From Caballeronia arvi (GTDB lineage: Bacteria > Pseudomonadota > Gammaproteobacteria > Burkholderiales > Burkholderiaceae): a stretch of DNA of 64,000 nt. Where the stretch lies: contig NZ_FCOM02000008.1 in NCBI RefSeq assembly GCF_001544695.2, forward strand, positions 1 to 64,000, given 5' to 3'. A program made the translations under genes and the position numbers. Position 1 is the first letter of the stretch, and each line of letters opens with the position of its first letter. Positions 27,100 to 36,093 of the stretch are shown here, piece by piece. The notes under the pieces were generated by a model. That model ran no database searches and had not been told where the DNA came from. It worked only from the letters and a program-made list of their open reading frames with translations.

Positions 27100-28112
27100 G
27101 CCAGCCTCCCTCTCAACGCTGAAAAGCGTGCTGCACCCTGATTCATCCGTCTTACCTGGGAGTAATGTGAAAGAATCTCCGACTCATATGCCGCGCGAGC
27201 CTCCCCCCATCTAGACGGATCCCGATCGACACTCGGATGCGCTCTAAAGAATGTGTCTAAAGCCGCTCCGATATCGGGACGCACATTGTTCGGGCGATTA
27301 ACGTGTTGATCAAGCGCTGCCGCGCGGCCAAGATCGGTTTGAAAGTAGTCCCTAACTCGAAAGGAGTAGCCTCTCGGGATCATACCGACGACGAGCCGCA
27401 GTCGAGCAACGAAATCCCGAACCTGTTTATCCTGAAATTCAGGGCTTACAACTGCGTTTGCTATTGAAGCAAGAGGCCTGTGTCTAACCTTTTTTCCCCG
27501 AGTCTCCTCTGTACAACCAACTCGCATGAGGTCATATAGCTCTGGACCGGTAAAATCTCTCCCGCGCGTGAGTTCGAGGTCTCTGTAGTACATGGTTGAG
27601 GAACTTGTCGGGCCCGCATTGGTGGTGACGCTCCACCCACACGCTTCAAACAAGCGCTGATATGCCGCTTCATTTTCAACTTTGAACTCAGCGACTTGCC
27701 TTGTGAACTCCCCATCACCGCTGAGATTAACAGTTTTCTGACACGCGCCAGCCGTAAATATCTCACTATCCCATGCCTGCACGGCGTCCATGTTTCCTTC
27801 GTTGGGTGACATCGCAACAAGTATTCGGCGCTCACTCTCCGAAATTTGGTTAGTCGAAAAGAGCCGATCAAGCGATGGCGATCGCTCCAAGGCAATGCTG
27901 CCCTTAAACTCGGGGCCAAAGTGAATCTTCTGGCCAACCCATTTAACAATGTTAAATTTTTCGACATAACAGCATCCGCATGCGCAACCACTTGCCTCTG
28001 CGAAATTCCCCACCAACCCAACCGGATGAATATGAAAAACGCCGGGCGACGGAAACCCCGACACTTTGGTCTTGACCTCATCCCACCAGACCCCTTCTAC
28101 TCCGCTGGTCAT
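27096..28112 (-). CDS. Putative T6SS effector, lysozyme-like
   Basis: A 338-residue protein without signal peptide or PAAR domain. The N-terminal ~65 residues include FHIHPVGLVGNF and a Cys cluster, CACGCC. A central block from ILVAMSPNEGNMDAVQAWD through TAGACQKTVNL to LFEACGWSV resembles the lysozyme-like fold of phage and T6SS muramidases, with the Glu of NEG as likely catalytic acid. It is the first gene of the minus-strand arm, coupled to an exported partner. Cell-wall cleavage is an inference from this pattern. No Shine-Dalgarno is obvious, so the N-terminus could differ. Confidence 0.65.
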   Translation of the reverse strand: MTSGVEGVWWDEVKTKVSGFPSPGVFHIHPVGLVGNFAEASGCACGCCYVEKFNIVKWVGQKIHFGPEFKGSIALERSPSLDRLFSTNQISESERRILVAMSPNEGNMDAVQAWDSEIFTAGACQKTVNLSGDGEFTRQVAEFKVENEAAYQRLFEACGWSVTTNAGPTSSSTMYYRDLELTRGRDFTGPELYDLMRVGCTEETRGKKVRHRPLASIANAVVSPEFQDKQVRDFVARLRLVVGMIPRGYSFRVRDYFQTDLGRAAALDQHVNRPNNVRPDIGAALDTFFRAHPSVDRDPSRWGEARAAYESEILSHYSQVRRMNQGAARFSALRGRLA

Positions 28113-28492
28113 TAGGGCCGTATTAGAACAGGTTTCGGTCCAATCTTAAAGCATCCATCAGCTTGCCTAAATAAATGGCATAAATCCCGTGGATTCGTGG
28201 AAGAGCATTAATAAACATGGACTTGCAGCGGTGGCGGTGACGGCGTACCGACCAGGCAGCCGCATGAGGGAGAAGTGCGTTCGCACATTAATTGACGATT
28301 CGCAACCGCACCCACCTCGGTATCAGGGCGTCGCCGATTCCGTGCTTTCGCGCAGACAAGTGTTTGTCATCAATCAAATTTCGTCGCAGCATCATACTTC
28401 GTATGCTTAACTATTTATCACGTATACGAATTCCATCGTTGACTAAAGAATCTCGCCCCAACACCAACGAATAAGCATAACCAAACATATTC
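28113..28492. promoter_or_regulatory. Divergent intergenic region between the two T6SS arms
   Basis: These 380 AT-rich bases hold no convincing gene. They must contain the promoters for the effector-tssJ arm (minus) and the tssK-tssE arm (plus). A perfect inverted repeat TTCGTAT (28398-28404) / ATACGAA (28424-28430) with a 19-base spacer is a candidate regulator site. TTGACT at 28439-28444 has no acceptable -10 partner. Confidence 0.5.
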
Positions 28493-29845
28493 ATGCGGAT
28501 CGACAAACCGCTCTGGCACGAAGGCCTGATTCTCACGCAGCAGCATTTCCAGCAACAGGAACGGTGGACGGAGTTCGCGCTGCGCCAGTTCACCACGGCC
28601 GCGCTCGCGCAACCGTGGGGAACGCTCGACGTCGAAGTCGACGAAGACGCACTCTCCGCCGGCCGTTTCAAGCTCTCGCGGCTGAAGCTGCGCTTTCCTG
28701 ACGGCACGCCCATCGACACATCGGTCGCGCAGGCGCTGCCGCCCGCGCGCGATCTGACTCAAGGCGTGAGCGCGGAGCGGCAGAGCGTCACGGTGCTCGC
28801 CGCCCTCGCCTTGCCCGACGCCAACGGCAACAACTGCCGCATGGACGAGTCGACGCTCACGCGGCCGCGCCGCTCGTATCGCGAGTTCGTCAAGGTCGTC
28901 GATCAGAACGGCACCGACGAAGTCGAAATCGCCGCGGAGCGTCACGCCGTTCGCCTGCTCTTCGACTTCGAGCCGCATGCCGACGACACCGTCTGCGCCA
29001 TCGCGCGCCTCACGCGTTCGACGAGCGGACAGTTCCAGCTCGAGCGCCGCTACGTGCCGCCTTGTCTGTCGCTCGGCGCGCATGCGTTGCATATGGAGCG
29101 CGTCAGCCGAATGGCGGACATCCTGCTTGCCAAGAGCCTCGCGCTGGGCGCACGGCGCAGCGAGCGTATCGAACAGGTGGCCGAGTACGGCGTCGCCGAC
29201 GTGCAGTTGTTCTGGCTCCTGCACTGCATTCACGCGGCATGGCCGAAGCTGCGCTTCCTCGCGTCGAATCCGGGGCTGCCGCCCGAACGTCTGTACGCGA
29301 TTCTCGCCGAGCTCGCGAGCGCGCTGATGACGTTCTCCACCGGCTCCCAGCTCACGGATATTCCGTCCTACGATCACGTGCGCGCGGACGAAGTCTTCGC
29401 CGAAATCGAATCGATGATCCGCAATCTGCTCGACGCGATCATCCCGTCGCGCGTCGTGCCGATCGATCTCGCGCATGACAACGCCACGACGTGGACCGGC
29501 AAGATTCTCGATACGCGCATCGCGGAAGGCGTCGCCGACTGGTATCTCTCGGTCAACTCGACGCTGCCCGCCTTCGAACTCGTCGAGCGCATTCCGCACC
29601 TGTGCAAGATCGGCGCGCCGGACGAAGTCGATCACATCGTCAACTCGGCGCTTGCGGGCATCGCACTGAAGGCCGTACAGCGCGTGCCGGCCGCCATACC
29701 CGTGCGTCTCGACAATCAGTACTTCGCGCTCGATGCAGCGAGCCCTGCGCACGCGCGCATGCTCGCCGCCCGAGCCTGCCAGATCTATCTGCCGACATCC
29801 GTGCCCGATGTCTCGCTCGAACTCTACGCGGTGCTGCGCTCATGA
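28493..29845 (+). CDS. tssK: Type VI secretion baseplate protein TssK
   Basis: Trimeric baseplate subunit that docks the baseplate to the membrane complex. The 450-residue protein starts with the hallmark PLWHEGLILTQQHFQQQERW and has the family's length and order (shoulder, neck and head domains). VADVQLFWLLHCIHAAWPKL and DIPSYDHVRADEVFAEIE are also typical. Its stop shares ATGA with tssL. Confidence 0.95.
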   Translation: MRIDKPLWHEGLILTQQHFQQQERWTEFALRQFTTAALAQPWGTLDVEVDEDALSAGRFKLSRLKLRFPDGTPIDTSVAQALPPARDLTQGVSAERQSVTVLAALALPDANGNNCRMDESTLTRPRRSYREFVKVVDQNGTDEVEIAAERHAVRLLFDFEPHADDTVCAIARLTRSTSGQFQLERRYVPPCLSLGAHALHMERVSRMADILLAKSLALGARRSERIEQVAEYGVADVQLFWLLHCIHAAWPKLRFLASNPGLPPERLYAILAELASALMTFSTGSQLTDIPSYDHVRADEVFAEIESMIRNLLDAIIPSRVVPIDLAHDNATTWTGKILDTRIAEGVADWYLSVNSTLPAFELVERIPHLCKIGAPDEVDHIVNSALAGIALKAVQRVPAAIPVRLDNQYFALDAASPAHARMLAARACQIYLPTSVPDVSLELYAVLRS

Positions 29846-30570
29846 ACATGCTGACTTCGTCTCGCGCACGAGCGCCTCTCGTCGAACAAACGCCGGGCAT
29901 GGCGCAGGCTTCCGTGACCGGCATCCGCGATCTGCTTCGCGACACCGCGCTCTTCGTGGCGACGCTGTCGACGGGCGGCACCGCAGGGGACTTCAAAGCC
30001 CTGCGCGACCGTTGCAAGTCGATGGTCGACGATTTCGGCGCGGCGCTCGAGCACCGGGGCTATCCGGAAGACGTGTGCGATGACGCCGCGAAAGCGCAAT
30101 GCGCGCTGCTCGATGAAACCGCGCTCCAACATCTCTCGGAAAACGACAAGTCGAACTGGTCCGCGCAGCCCTTGCAGGTGGAGAAATTCAAGCAGCACGA
30201 TGCCGGCGAGCACGTGTTCGAGCGGCTCGAGTCCCGCATGCGCGAACGTTCGCCGCAGATCGACCTGCTCGAATGCTATGCGGCGATCCTCGGTCTCGGA
30301 TTTCGCGGCCGCTATGCGATTCACGGCGCGAACGACCGGCAGACGCTCATCGCCGAACTGGAGGCGCTGATCGCGCGCCTGCGTCCGGAAGGCGAGCGCC
30401 CGTTCGTCATCGACCGGCCGGGCCGGCGCTTTCAGGACTGGTTCCGGCGCATGTCGCCGTGGGCGATCGCGGGCATCGGCTGCGTGATCGCGCTCGTCAC
30501 ATGGCTCATCTGGCATGTCGCGCTCGATGCGCAGCTAGCCGCGCTGATCCCGGGCGCGGTCAAGCCGTGA
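29842..30570 (+). CDS. tssL: Type VI secretion inner-membrane protein TssL (DotU-type)
   Basis: Cytoplasmic-domain protein anchored by one C-terminal helix, part of the TssJLM complex. The 242-residue sequence shows the DotU-like helical bundle (CALLDETALQHL, FKQHDAGEHVFERLESRM, LECYAAILGLGFRGRYA). A membrane anchor lies at about residues 209-230 (WAIAGIGCVIALVTWLIWHV). It starts at the ATGA overlap with tssK. There is no OmpA domain here because that function is carried by the next gene. Confidence 0.93.
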   Translation: MNMLTSSRARAPLVEQTPGMAQASVTGIRDLLRDTALFVATLSTGGTAGDFKALRDRCKSMVDDFGAALEHRGYPEDVCDDAAKAQCALLDETALQHLSENDKSNWSAQPLQVEKFKQHDAGEHVFERLESRMRERSPQIDLLECYAAILGLGFRGRYAIHGANDRQTLIAELEALIARLRPEGERPFVIDRPGRRFQDWFRRMSPWAIAGIGCVIALVTWLIWHVALDAQLAALIPGAVKP

Positions 30571-30575
30571 GCGCC

Positions 30576-32258
30576 ATGCAAAGGTTGGGTTATCCGGCAC
30601 GCACGATCGTCGTGTTCGCGACGCTGCTCGCGCTCGCCGTGCACTGGCTCGTGCAGCCGTTCGGCAAGGAATGGATCTGGCTTTCGACGATCGGCATTCT
30701 GATCGTCGCGGCGGCGCTCGTCGGCTGGCGCACGCGGCGCCTGTCCCACGCGCGCACGCAGAGCGCGCCGATTCTGCAGGCGCTGGGCGCGGCGACCATC
30801 GATATCCCGCTGAGCCTGCGCACCCGCATGCCGCTCGTGCTCGTCACGGGCGATGCGCTCGCTTCGCTCTTCGACCACGGTGCGAGCGAGGCGCGTCTCG
30901 TGTTCATCGGCGATGGCGCAATCTGGCTGCGCGTCGATCGCCCGCAAAGTCTGCCCGAAGTGGCGCTCGCGATGCGCCAATGGCGCGACGGCCAGCCTCC
31001 CGATGGCGTCGTGCTGAGCGTGGCGCCCGCGCTCCACGCCGATGAAGATGCGCTCGCGCAACGCCTGCGCGTGGCGCGTCAAGCGCTCGCCGATGCATCG
31101 CGCATCGTCGGCGCGCGCGTGCCGGGTTACGTCGCCGTGTATCAGCGGCTGACGCGGCTCGCGCCGCGCAATGCGGACCTCGGACCGCAGTGGCACAGCG
31201 TATCCGCGAGTGCACCGCTGATCGATGCGCAGCGCATCGAAGCCGTCATCCGGCGCGCGGAAAGCGATCCTCGCCGTGACCCGGACGCACGCTACGCCGC
31301 CGTCGAGGCCGCCGCGCTCGCGTCGATTGTCGGATGGACGCAGCGCGCGGTCTTCGGCACGCTCACCGATCCGCGCCAGCCCGCCACGCCCTGGGCGCTC
31401 TTCGGTGCGGGCTGGATCGATTGCGGCCCCGCGAGCGACGCCGGCAAGCCTTGGGAGCAGGACGTGCAGCGCCACACGCGCATCGCGCCCGCGAGCGTCG
31501 ATGCGACACCCGCGCCGTGGCCGCTGCCGCAGCCGCTGATCGAAGCGATGCCGCGCCGGGCCGCGACGTCGCCGCGCATGGCCGCGTTCGCGCATGCCGT
31601 CGGCATGACCGCGCTGGCCGCTGGCGCCGCGTTTCTGGGCTCGGGCCGCCACAATGCCGAACTGCTCGATCGCGTCCACGCGAATCTGGATCGCTACGCA
31701 TCGATCGCCGCGGATCACGACGACGCACGGCGCGACGCCTTGCGCTCGCTCGTCGCCGATCGCGACGAACTCGACCGCTACGCGCGCACCGGCGTGCCGC
31801 TGCGGCTGTCGTTCGGGCTGTATCACGGCGCGCAACTGCTGCCCGCGCTGAACACGGCGATCGCCGGCTATCAGCCGCCGCCGCCCCCGCCCGCCGTGGT
31901 GACGCTCGACAGCATGTCGCTCTTCGACAGCGGCAAGTCGAAACTGAAGCCCGGCTCGACGCGCACGCTCGTCGAAGCTGTCGAAATGATCAAGGCGCAT
32001 CCCGGCAAGCGAATCCTGATTGCAGGCCACACCGATAATGCCGGCGATGCGAGGAGCAATCTCACGCTGTCGAATGCGCGCGCGGCGGCCTTGCGCGACT
32101 GGCTGATCGAAGCGACGGGCATTCCGGCGACGCAATTCGCCGTGCAAGGCTACGGCGACACGCGCCCCATCGCGGGCAACGGCACGTCCGAAGGCCGCGC
32201 CAGAAACCGTCGCGTGGAAATCACGCTGGTGCCGGATACGCCGGACAGCGCGCACTGA
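30576..32258 (+). CDS. T6SS-associated OmpA-family peptidoglycan-binding protein
   Basis: A 560-residue protein that probably anchors the T6SS envelope complex to the cell wall. Two N-terminal membrane helices lie at about residues 10-27 and 34-50, a further segment is near 350, and the C-terminal ~120 residues form an OmpA domain (SMSLFDSGKSKLKPGS, IAGHTDNAGDARSN, LSNARAAALRDWL, GRARNRRVEI). The ATG is five bases after the tssL stop. An overlapping GTG at 30567 would add three residues. Confidence 0.88.
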   Translation: MQRLGYPARTIVVFATLLALAVHWLVQPFGKEWIWLSTIGILIVAAALVGWRTRRLSHARTQSAPILQALGAATIDIPLSLRTRMPLVLVTGDALASLFDHGASEARLVFIGDGAIWLRVDRPQSLPEVALAMRQWRDGQPPDGVVLSVAPALHADEDALAQRLRVARQALADASRIVGARVPGYVAVYQRLTRLAPRNADLGPQWHSVSASAPLIDAQRIEAVIRRAESDPRRDPDARYAAVEAAALASIVGWTQRAVFGTLTDPRQPATPWALFGAGWIDCGPASDAGKPWEQDVQRHTRIAPASVDATPAPWPLPQPLIEAMPRRAATSPRMAAFAHAVGMTALAAGAAFLGSGRHNAELLDRVHANLDRYASIAADHDDARRDALRSLVADRDELDRYARTGVPLRLSFGLYHGAQLLPALNTAIAGYQPPPPPPAVVTLDSMSLFDSGKSKLKPGSTRTLVEAVEMIKAHPGKRILIAGHTDNAGDARSNLTLSNARAAALRDWLIEATGIPATQFAVQGYGDTRPIAGNGTSEGRARNRRVEITLVPDTPDSAH

Positions 32259-32300
32259 TATCGCGATTTGAATCCCCGGGGCCCGGCTCCGGGATCTTGT

Positions 32301-32318
32301 GGCTCAGAAGTTTCTCTG
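32301..32318 (+). promoter_or_regulatory. Small stem-loop in the hcp leader
   Basis: CTCAGA and TCTGAG form a 6 bp stem with a six-base loop about 35 bases before the hcp start. A GC-rich imperfect hairpin lies just upstream at ~32273-32296. They may separate hcp expression from the upstream genes or stabilise hcp mRNA. The strong AAGAGGAG ribosome site follows. Confidence 0.35.
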
Positions 32319-32352
32319 AGCATTGCTTGGCAGTACCAAAGAGGAGTAGTAA

Positions 32353-32838
32353 ATGGCAATTCCCGCATATCTGTGGCTCAAGGATGACGGCGGCGCCGAC
32401 ATCAAGGGTTCCGTCACCGTGCAAGGTCGCGAAGGCAGCGTCGAGATCGTCGCGTTCGATCACGGCGTGCATATCCCGACCGACGGCAACACCGGCAAGC
32501 TGACCGGCACGCGTGTCCACGCGCCGATCACGCTGACGAAGGAAACCGACGCGTCGACGCCGTATCTGTACAAGGCGGTGACGAGCGGCCAGACGCTGAA
32601 GTCGGTCGAGATCAAGTGGTACAAGATCGACGACGCGGGCAAGGAGAAGGAGTACTTCAACACCCAGCTCGACAACGTCAAGGTCGTCGCGGTGCGTCCG
32701 AAGATGCTCGACATCAAGAATCCGGCGTACGAGAAGCATAACCACCTGGAAGAAGTCGAACTGCGTTACGAACAGATCACCTGGTCGTACAAGGACGGCA
32801 ACATCATCCACAAGGACACGTGGAACGAGCGCGCGTAA
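32353..32838 (+). CDS. hcp: Hcp, tube protein of the type VI secretion system
   Basis: A 161-residue Hcp (TssD) forming hexameric rings of the inner tube. The start MAIPAYLWLKDDGGADIKGS and the segments HAPITLTKETD, SVEIKWYKI and EEVELRYEQITWSYKDGNI are characteristic of the Burkholderia Hcp1 group. It has a strong ribosome-binding site and its own terminator, fitting the high expression expected for a tube protein. Confidence 0.96.
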   Translation: MAIPAYLWLKDDGGADIKGSVTVQGREGSVEIVAFDHGVHIPTDGNTGKLTGTRVHAPITLTKETDASTPYLYKAVTSGQTLKSVEIKWYKIDDAGKEKEYFNTQLDNVKVVAVRPKMLDIKNPAYEKHNHLEEVELRYEQITWSYKDGNIIHKDTWNERA

Positions 32839-32865
32839 GCGCCTCATGACGACGTGAGTCGTCGA

Positions 32866-32899
32866 AGCCAGTCCGCGCCGCGGGCTGGCTTTCTTTTTC
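32866..32899 (+). terminator. Rho-independent terminator after hcp
   Basis: AGCCAG (32866-32871) pairs with CTGGCT (32885-32890) around a GC-rich inner stem, followed at once by TTCTTTTTC. It lies 27 bases after the hcp stop and before tssH, so tssH and tssE need read-through or their own promoter. Confidence 0.8.
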
Positions 32900-32953
32900 A
32901 GTTCCTCTTTGCCCCGCACGCCCTCTTTCAATCTCCTCGTCACCGGACTTCCC

Positions 32954-35617
32954 ATGACCCTGCGCGATTCCACTCATCTGCTTCGCCGGCTCAACCCGCA
33001 CTGCGCCCGCACGCTCGAAGCGGCCGCGAGCCTGTGCCAGACGCGCCTTGCCGACGAAATCACCGTCGAGCACTGGCTGTTGAAGCTGATCGAAGCGGAC
33101 GAAGGGGATATCCCGGCGATCCTGCGTCACTATGAAATCGATGTCGATGCGATCTGGAACGCGCTGCTCGCCGCCATCGACCGTCTTCCGCGCACTCTGC
33201 GCGGCATGCCATCGCTCTCCATTCAGCTCGCGAGCGTGCTGCAGGACGCCTGGGATTTCGCGTCGCGCGAGGATATCGACGGCACGATCCGCTCGGCGCA
33301 TCTGCTGCGCGCAATCATCGCCGCGCCGCATGTCATGCGCACGCAGGACGCGTGGCCGCTCTTCTCGCTGTCCGGCGCGCAGATCGAGCGCCTGTTGCCG
33401 CGTCTCGGACGCGCATCGTGCGAGAACGCGCCCGCGCAGGAAGACCAGGGTGAAGACGTTGCAGCAGCCGAAGCGAACGCGCCGGTATCCGTGCCTTCAA
33501 CGCCATCGCGCTCGACCGAAGGCGAAGCCCTCGCACGCTTCGCGATCGATCTGACGGACAAGGCCCGCCGCTGCGAGATCGATCCGGTGTTCGGCCGCGA
33601 TCGCGAAATCCAGCAGATGATCGACGTGCTCGTGCGCCGCCGCAAGAACAACCCGATACTCGTCGGCGAGCCGGGCGTCGGCAAGACGGCGCTGGTCGAA
33701 GGCTTCGCGCTGCGCGTCGCGGAAGGCAGCGTGCCGTCGCCGTTGCGCGATGTGCGCATCCTCACGCTCGATCTCGGGCTGTTGCAAGCCGGCGCCGGCG
33801 TGAAGGGCGAATTCGAGCAGCGCCTGAAGAACGTGATCGATGAAGTGAAGGCGTCGGCGACGCCGATCGTGCTCTTCATCGACGAGGCGCATACATTGAT
33901 CGGCGCGGGCAATTCGGCGGGCGGCTCGGACGCGGCCAATCTGCTGAAGCCGGCGCTCGCGCGCGGCGAGCTGCGCACCATCGCCGCGACCACGTGGACG
34001 GAATACAAGGAATATTTCGAGCGCGACGCGGCGCTCGAACGGCGCTTTCAGATGGTCAAGGTCGAAGAGCCGGCCGACGATGCCGCGTGTCTCATGCTGC
34101 GCGGCCTCGCAACACGATACGCAAAGCATCATGACGTGCATATCCGCGACGAAGCGATCGTCGCGGCGGTCAGGCTCTCGCGCCGCTATATCCCGGCGCG
34201 TCAGTTGCCGGACAAGGCCGTCGATCTGATCGACACCGCCGCCGCACGCGTGCGTATGGGACTCGACACGCCGCCCGCCGAACTGCAGCGCGCCCGCGCG
34301 GCCGTGGCGGCGCTGGAACTCGAACGCTCGGCCATCGACGCGGACGAGCGCGCGGGCATCGACGATGCAGCCACGCGCCGCGACGCGCTCGCCGCTGCGA
34401 TCTCACATGCGAATCACGAACTGGCCGAGGTTCAGGCGCGCTACGAGCGCGAGACCTCGCTGGTTCACGCGTTGCTGAAACAACGCGGCGACGGCCAGAC
34501 GAAGCCCGACGCGGAAGCGTTCGCGGCAGCAAGGAAAGCGCTCGCCGAAGCGCAAGGCAAGACCCCGCTGATCTTCGCCGATGTCGATGGGCAAGCCATC
34601 GCGCGCGTGGTGGCCGAATGGACCGGCGTGCCGGTCGGCAATCTCGTCGAAGACGAACTGCTGAATCTGCTCACGCTGGAAGATCAGTTGCAAAAACGCG
34701 TGGTCGCGCAGGACGACGCGCTCGGCATGCTCGCGCAGAGCCTGCGCACCGCGAAGGCGGGACTCAAGAGCGAGCACGCGCCGCTCGGCGTGTTCCTGCT
34801 GACGGGCACCTCGGGCGTCGGCAAGACGGAGACCGCGCTCGCGCTCGCCGACGTGCTCTTCGGCGGCGAAGCCGCGCTCACGACCATCAACATGTCGGAG
34901 TATCAGGAAGCGCACACGGTCTCTCAGTTGAAAGGCTCGCCGCCGGGTTACGTCGGATATGGACGCGGCGGCATCCTGACCGAAGCGGTGCGTCAGCGTC
35001 CTTATAACGTGGTGCTGCTCGACGAAGTCGAGAAGGCGCACCGCGATGTGCTCGACATGTTCTATCAGGTGTTCGACCGCGGATCGATGCGCGATGGCGA
35101 AGGCCGCGAGATCGACTTCCGCAACTGCGTGATCCTGATGACGTCGAATCTCGGCAGCGAACAGATTCACGATGCGACGACCGACACGCCCGACATCGCG
35201 CACGCCGCGCTGCTCGACGCCATCCACGAACCGCTCGTGAAGCATTTTCAGCCGGCGCTGCTCGCGCGCTTCCAGACGCTCGTCTACCGTCCGCTCGGCG
35301 TGAATGCGCTCGGCAACATCGTGCGGCTGAAGATCGCGAAGATCGCCGGTCGGCTGAAGCGTCAGCACGACGTCACGCTCGTTTGCGACGACTCGCTGAT
35401 CGCATCGCTGGCCGAACTGAGCCTGTCGCGTGACTCGGGCGCGCGCAGCATCGATGCGTTCCTCGATCAGCGCATCCTGCCGACGGTTTCGCGCGAACTG
35501 CTCGAACGCATGGCGAGCGGCGCGGCGCCCGCGGAAATTCGTCTCGCGCAGTCGGAAGAAGGCAATCTGACGATCGAGTTCACGGATCGCAGCGAAGCCG
35601 CACAAGCGAACGTCTGA
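32954..35617 (+). CDS. tssH: TssH / ClpV AAA+ ATPase of the type VI secretion system
   Basis: Hexameric disaggregase that recycles contracted TssB/TssC sheaths. The 887-residue protein has a Clp N-domain, a first AAA+ module with Walker A GEPGVGKT at about 238-245 and DEAHTLIGAG, a middle coiled-coil domain, and a second module with Walker A GTSGVGKT at about 618-625. ATG 32954 matches the usual ClpV N-terminus. The in-frame ATG at 32909 is less likely. Its substrates TssB and TssC are not encoded in this window. Confidence 0.94.
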   Translation: MTLRDSTHLLRRLNPHCARTLEAAASLCQTRLADEITVEHWLLKLIEADEGDIPAILRHYEIDVDAIWNALLAAIDRLPRTLRGMPSLSIQLASVLQDAWDFASREDIDGTIRSAHLLRAIIAAPHVMRTQDAWPLFSLSGAQIERLLPRLGRASCENAPAQEDQGEDVAAAEANAPVSVPSTPSRSTEGEALARFAIDLTDKARRCEIDPVFGRDREIQQMIDVLVRRRKNNPILVGEPGVGKTALVEGFALRVAEGSVPSPLRDVRILTLDLGLLQAGAGVKGEFEQRLKNVIDEVKASATPIVLFIDEAHTLIGAGNSAGGSDAANLLKPALARGELRTIAATTWTEYKEYFERDAALERRFQMVKVEEPADDAACLMLRGLATRYAKHHDVHIRDEAIVAAVRLSRRYIPARQLPDKAVDLIDTAAARVRMGLDTPPAELQRARAAVAALELERSAIDADERAGIDDAATRRDALAAAISHANHELAEVQARYERETSLVHALLKQRGDGQTKPDAEAFAAARKALAEAQGKTPLIFADVDGQAIARVVAEWTGVPVGNLVEDELLNLLTLEDQLQKRVVAQDDALGMLAQSLRTAKAGLKSEHAPLGVFLLTGTSGVGKTETALALADVLFGGEAALTTINMSEYQEAHTVSQLKGSPPGYVGYGRGGILTEAVRQRPYNVVLLDEVEKAHRDVLDMFYQVFDRGSMRDGEGREIDFRNCVILMTSNLGSEQIHDATTDTPDIAHAALLDAIHEPLVKHFQPALLARFQTLVYRPLGVNALGNIVRLKIAKIAGRLKRQHDVTLVCDDSLIASLAELSLSRDSGARSIDAFLDQRILPTVSRELLERMASGAAPAEIRLAQSEEGNLTIEFTDRSEAAQANV

Positions 35618-35628
35618 CGCGAGCGAGC

Positions 35629-36054
35629 ATGCCAGGCCCATCCCTCTATGAAATGCTGCTCGGTCAGATCGACGGCGAGCCGCTCGCGGATTTCGACGAC
35701 CGCACGCTCGAAGTCCTGAGCGTGCAGCAGAACGTGCGGCGCATCCTGAACACGCGGGCCGGTGCGCTCAAGCATCTGCCCGACTACGGCTTGCCCGATC
35801 TGACCAACATCTACAAGGCGTTGCCCGCGTCGTCGCAGGCGCTCAAGGAGCAGATGGAAACGACGCTCCTGAAGTATGAACCGCGCATCCGGGCGATCGA
35901 CGTCGACATGGTCGACACGCCCGAGCCGGGTCTGCAAGTGAGCTTCGAGATGACCTGCCATCTGAAGCGCGCGGGCCTCGTGCGCTTCGGGACGTACTTC
36001 ACGCCGCCCGGCGTTTTCAGGCTCGAGCGGCGCGTGCGCGAGGGGAAGATCTGA
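35629..36054 (+). CDS. tssE: Type VI secretion baseplate protein TssE
   Basis: gp25-like baseplate protein of 141 residues. It contains the family's EVLSVQQNVRRILNTRAGA, LPDYGLPDLTNIY and a C-terminal beta region. It starts 12 bases after tssH and ends the plus-strand arm. The gap to the convergent glycosyltransferase gene (39 bases) holds nothing notable. Confidence 0.94.
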   Translation: MPGPSLYEMLLGQIDGEPLADFDDRTLEVLSVQQNVRRILNTRAGALKHLPDYGLPDLTNIYKALPASSQALKEQMETTLLKYEPRIRAIDVDMVDTPEPGLQVSFEMTCHLKRAGLVRFGTYFTPPGVFRLERRVREGKI

Positions 36055-36093
36055 GCGCGCGACGACAGGGGCGCTTCAGCATCCGCAGGCAGG

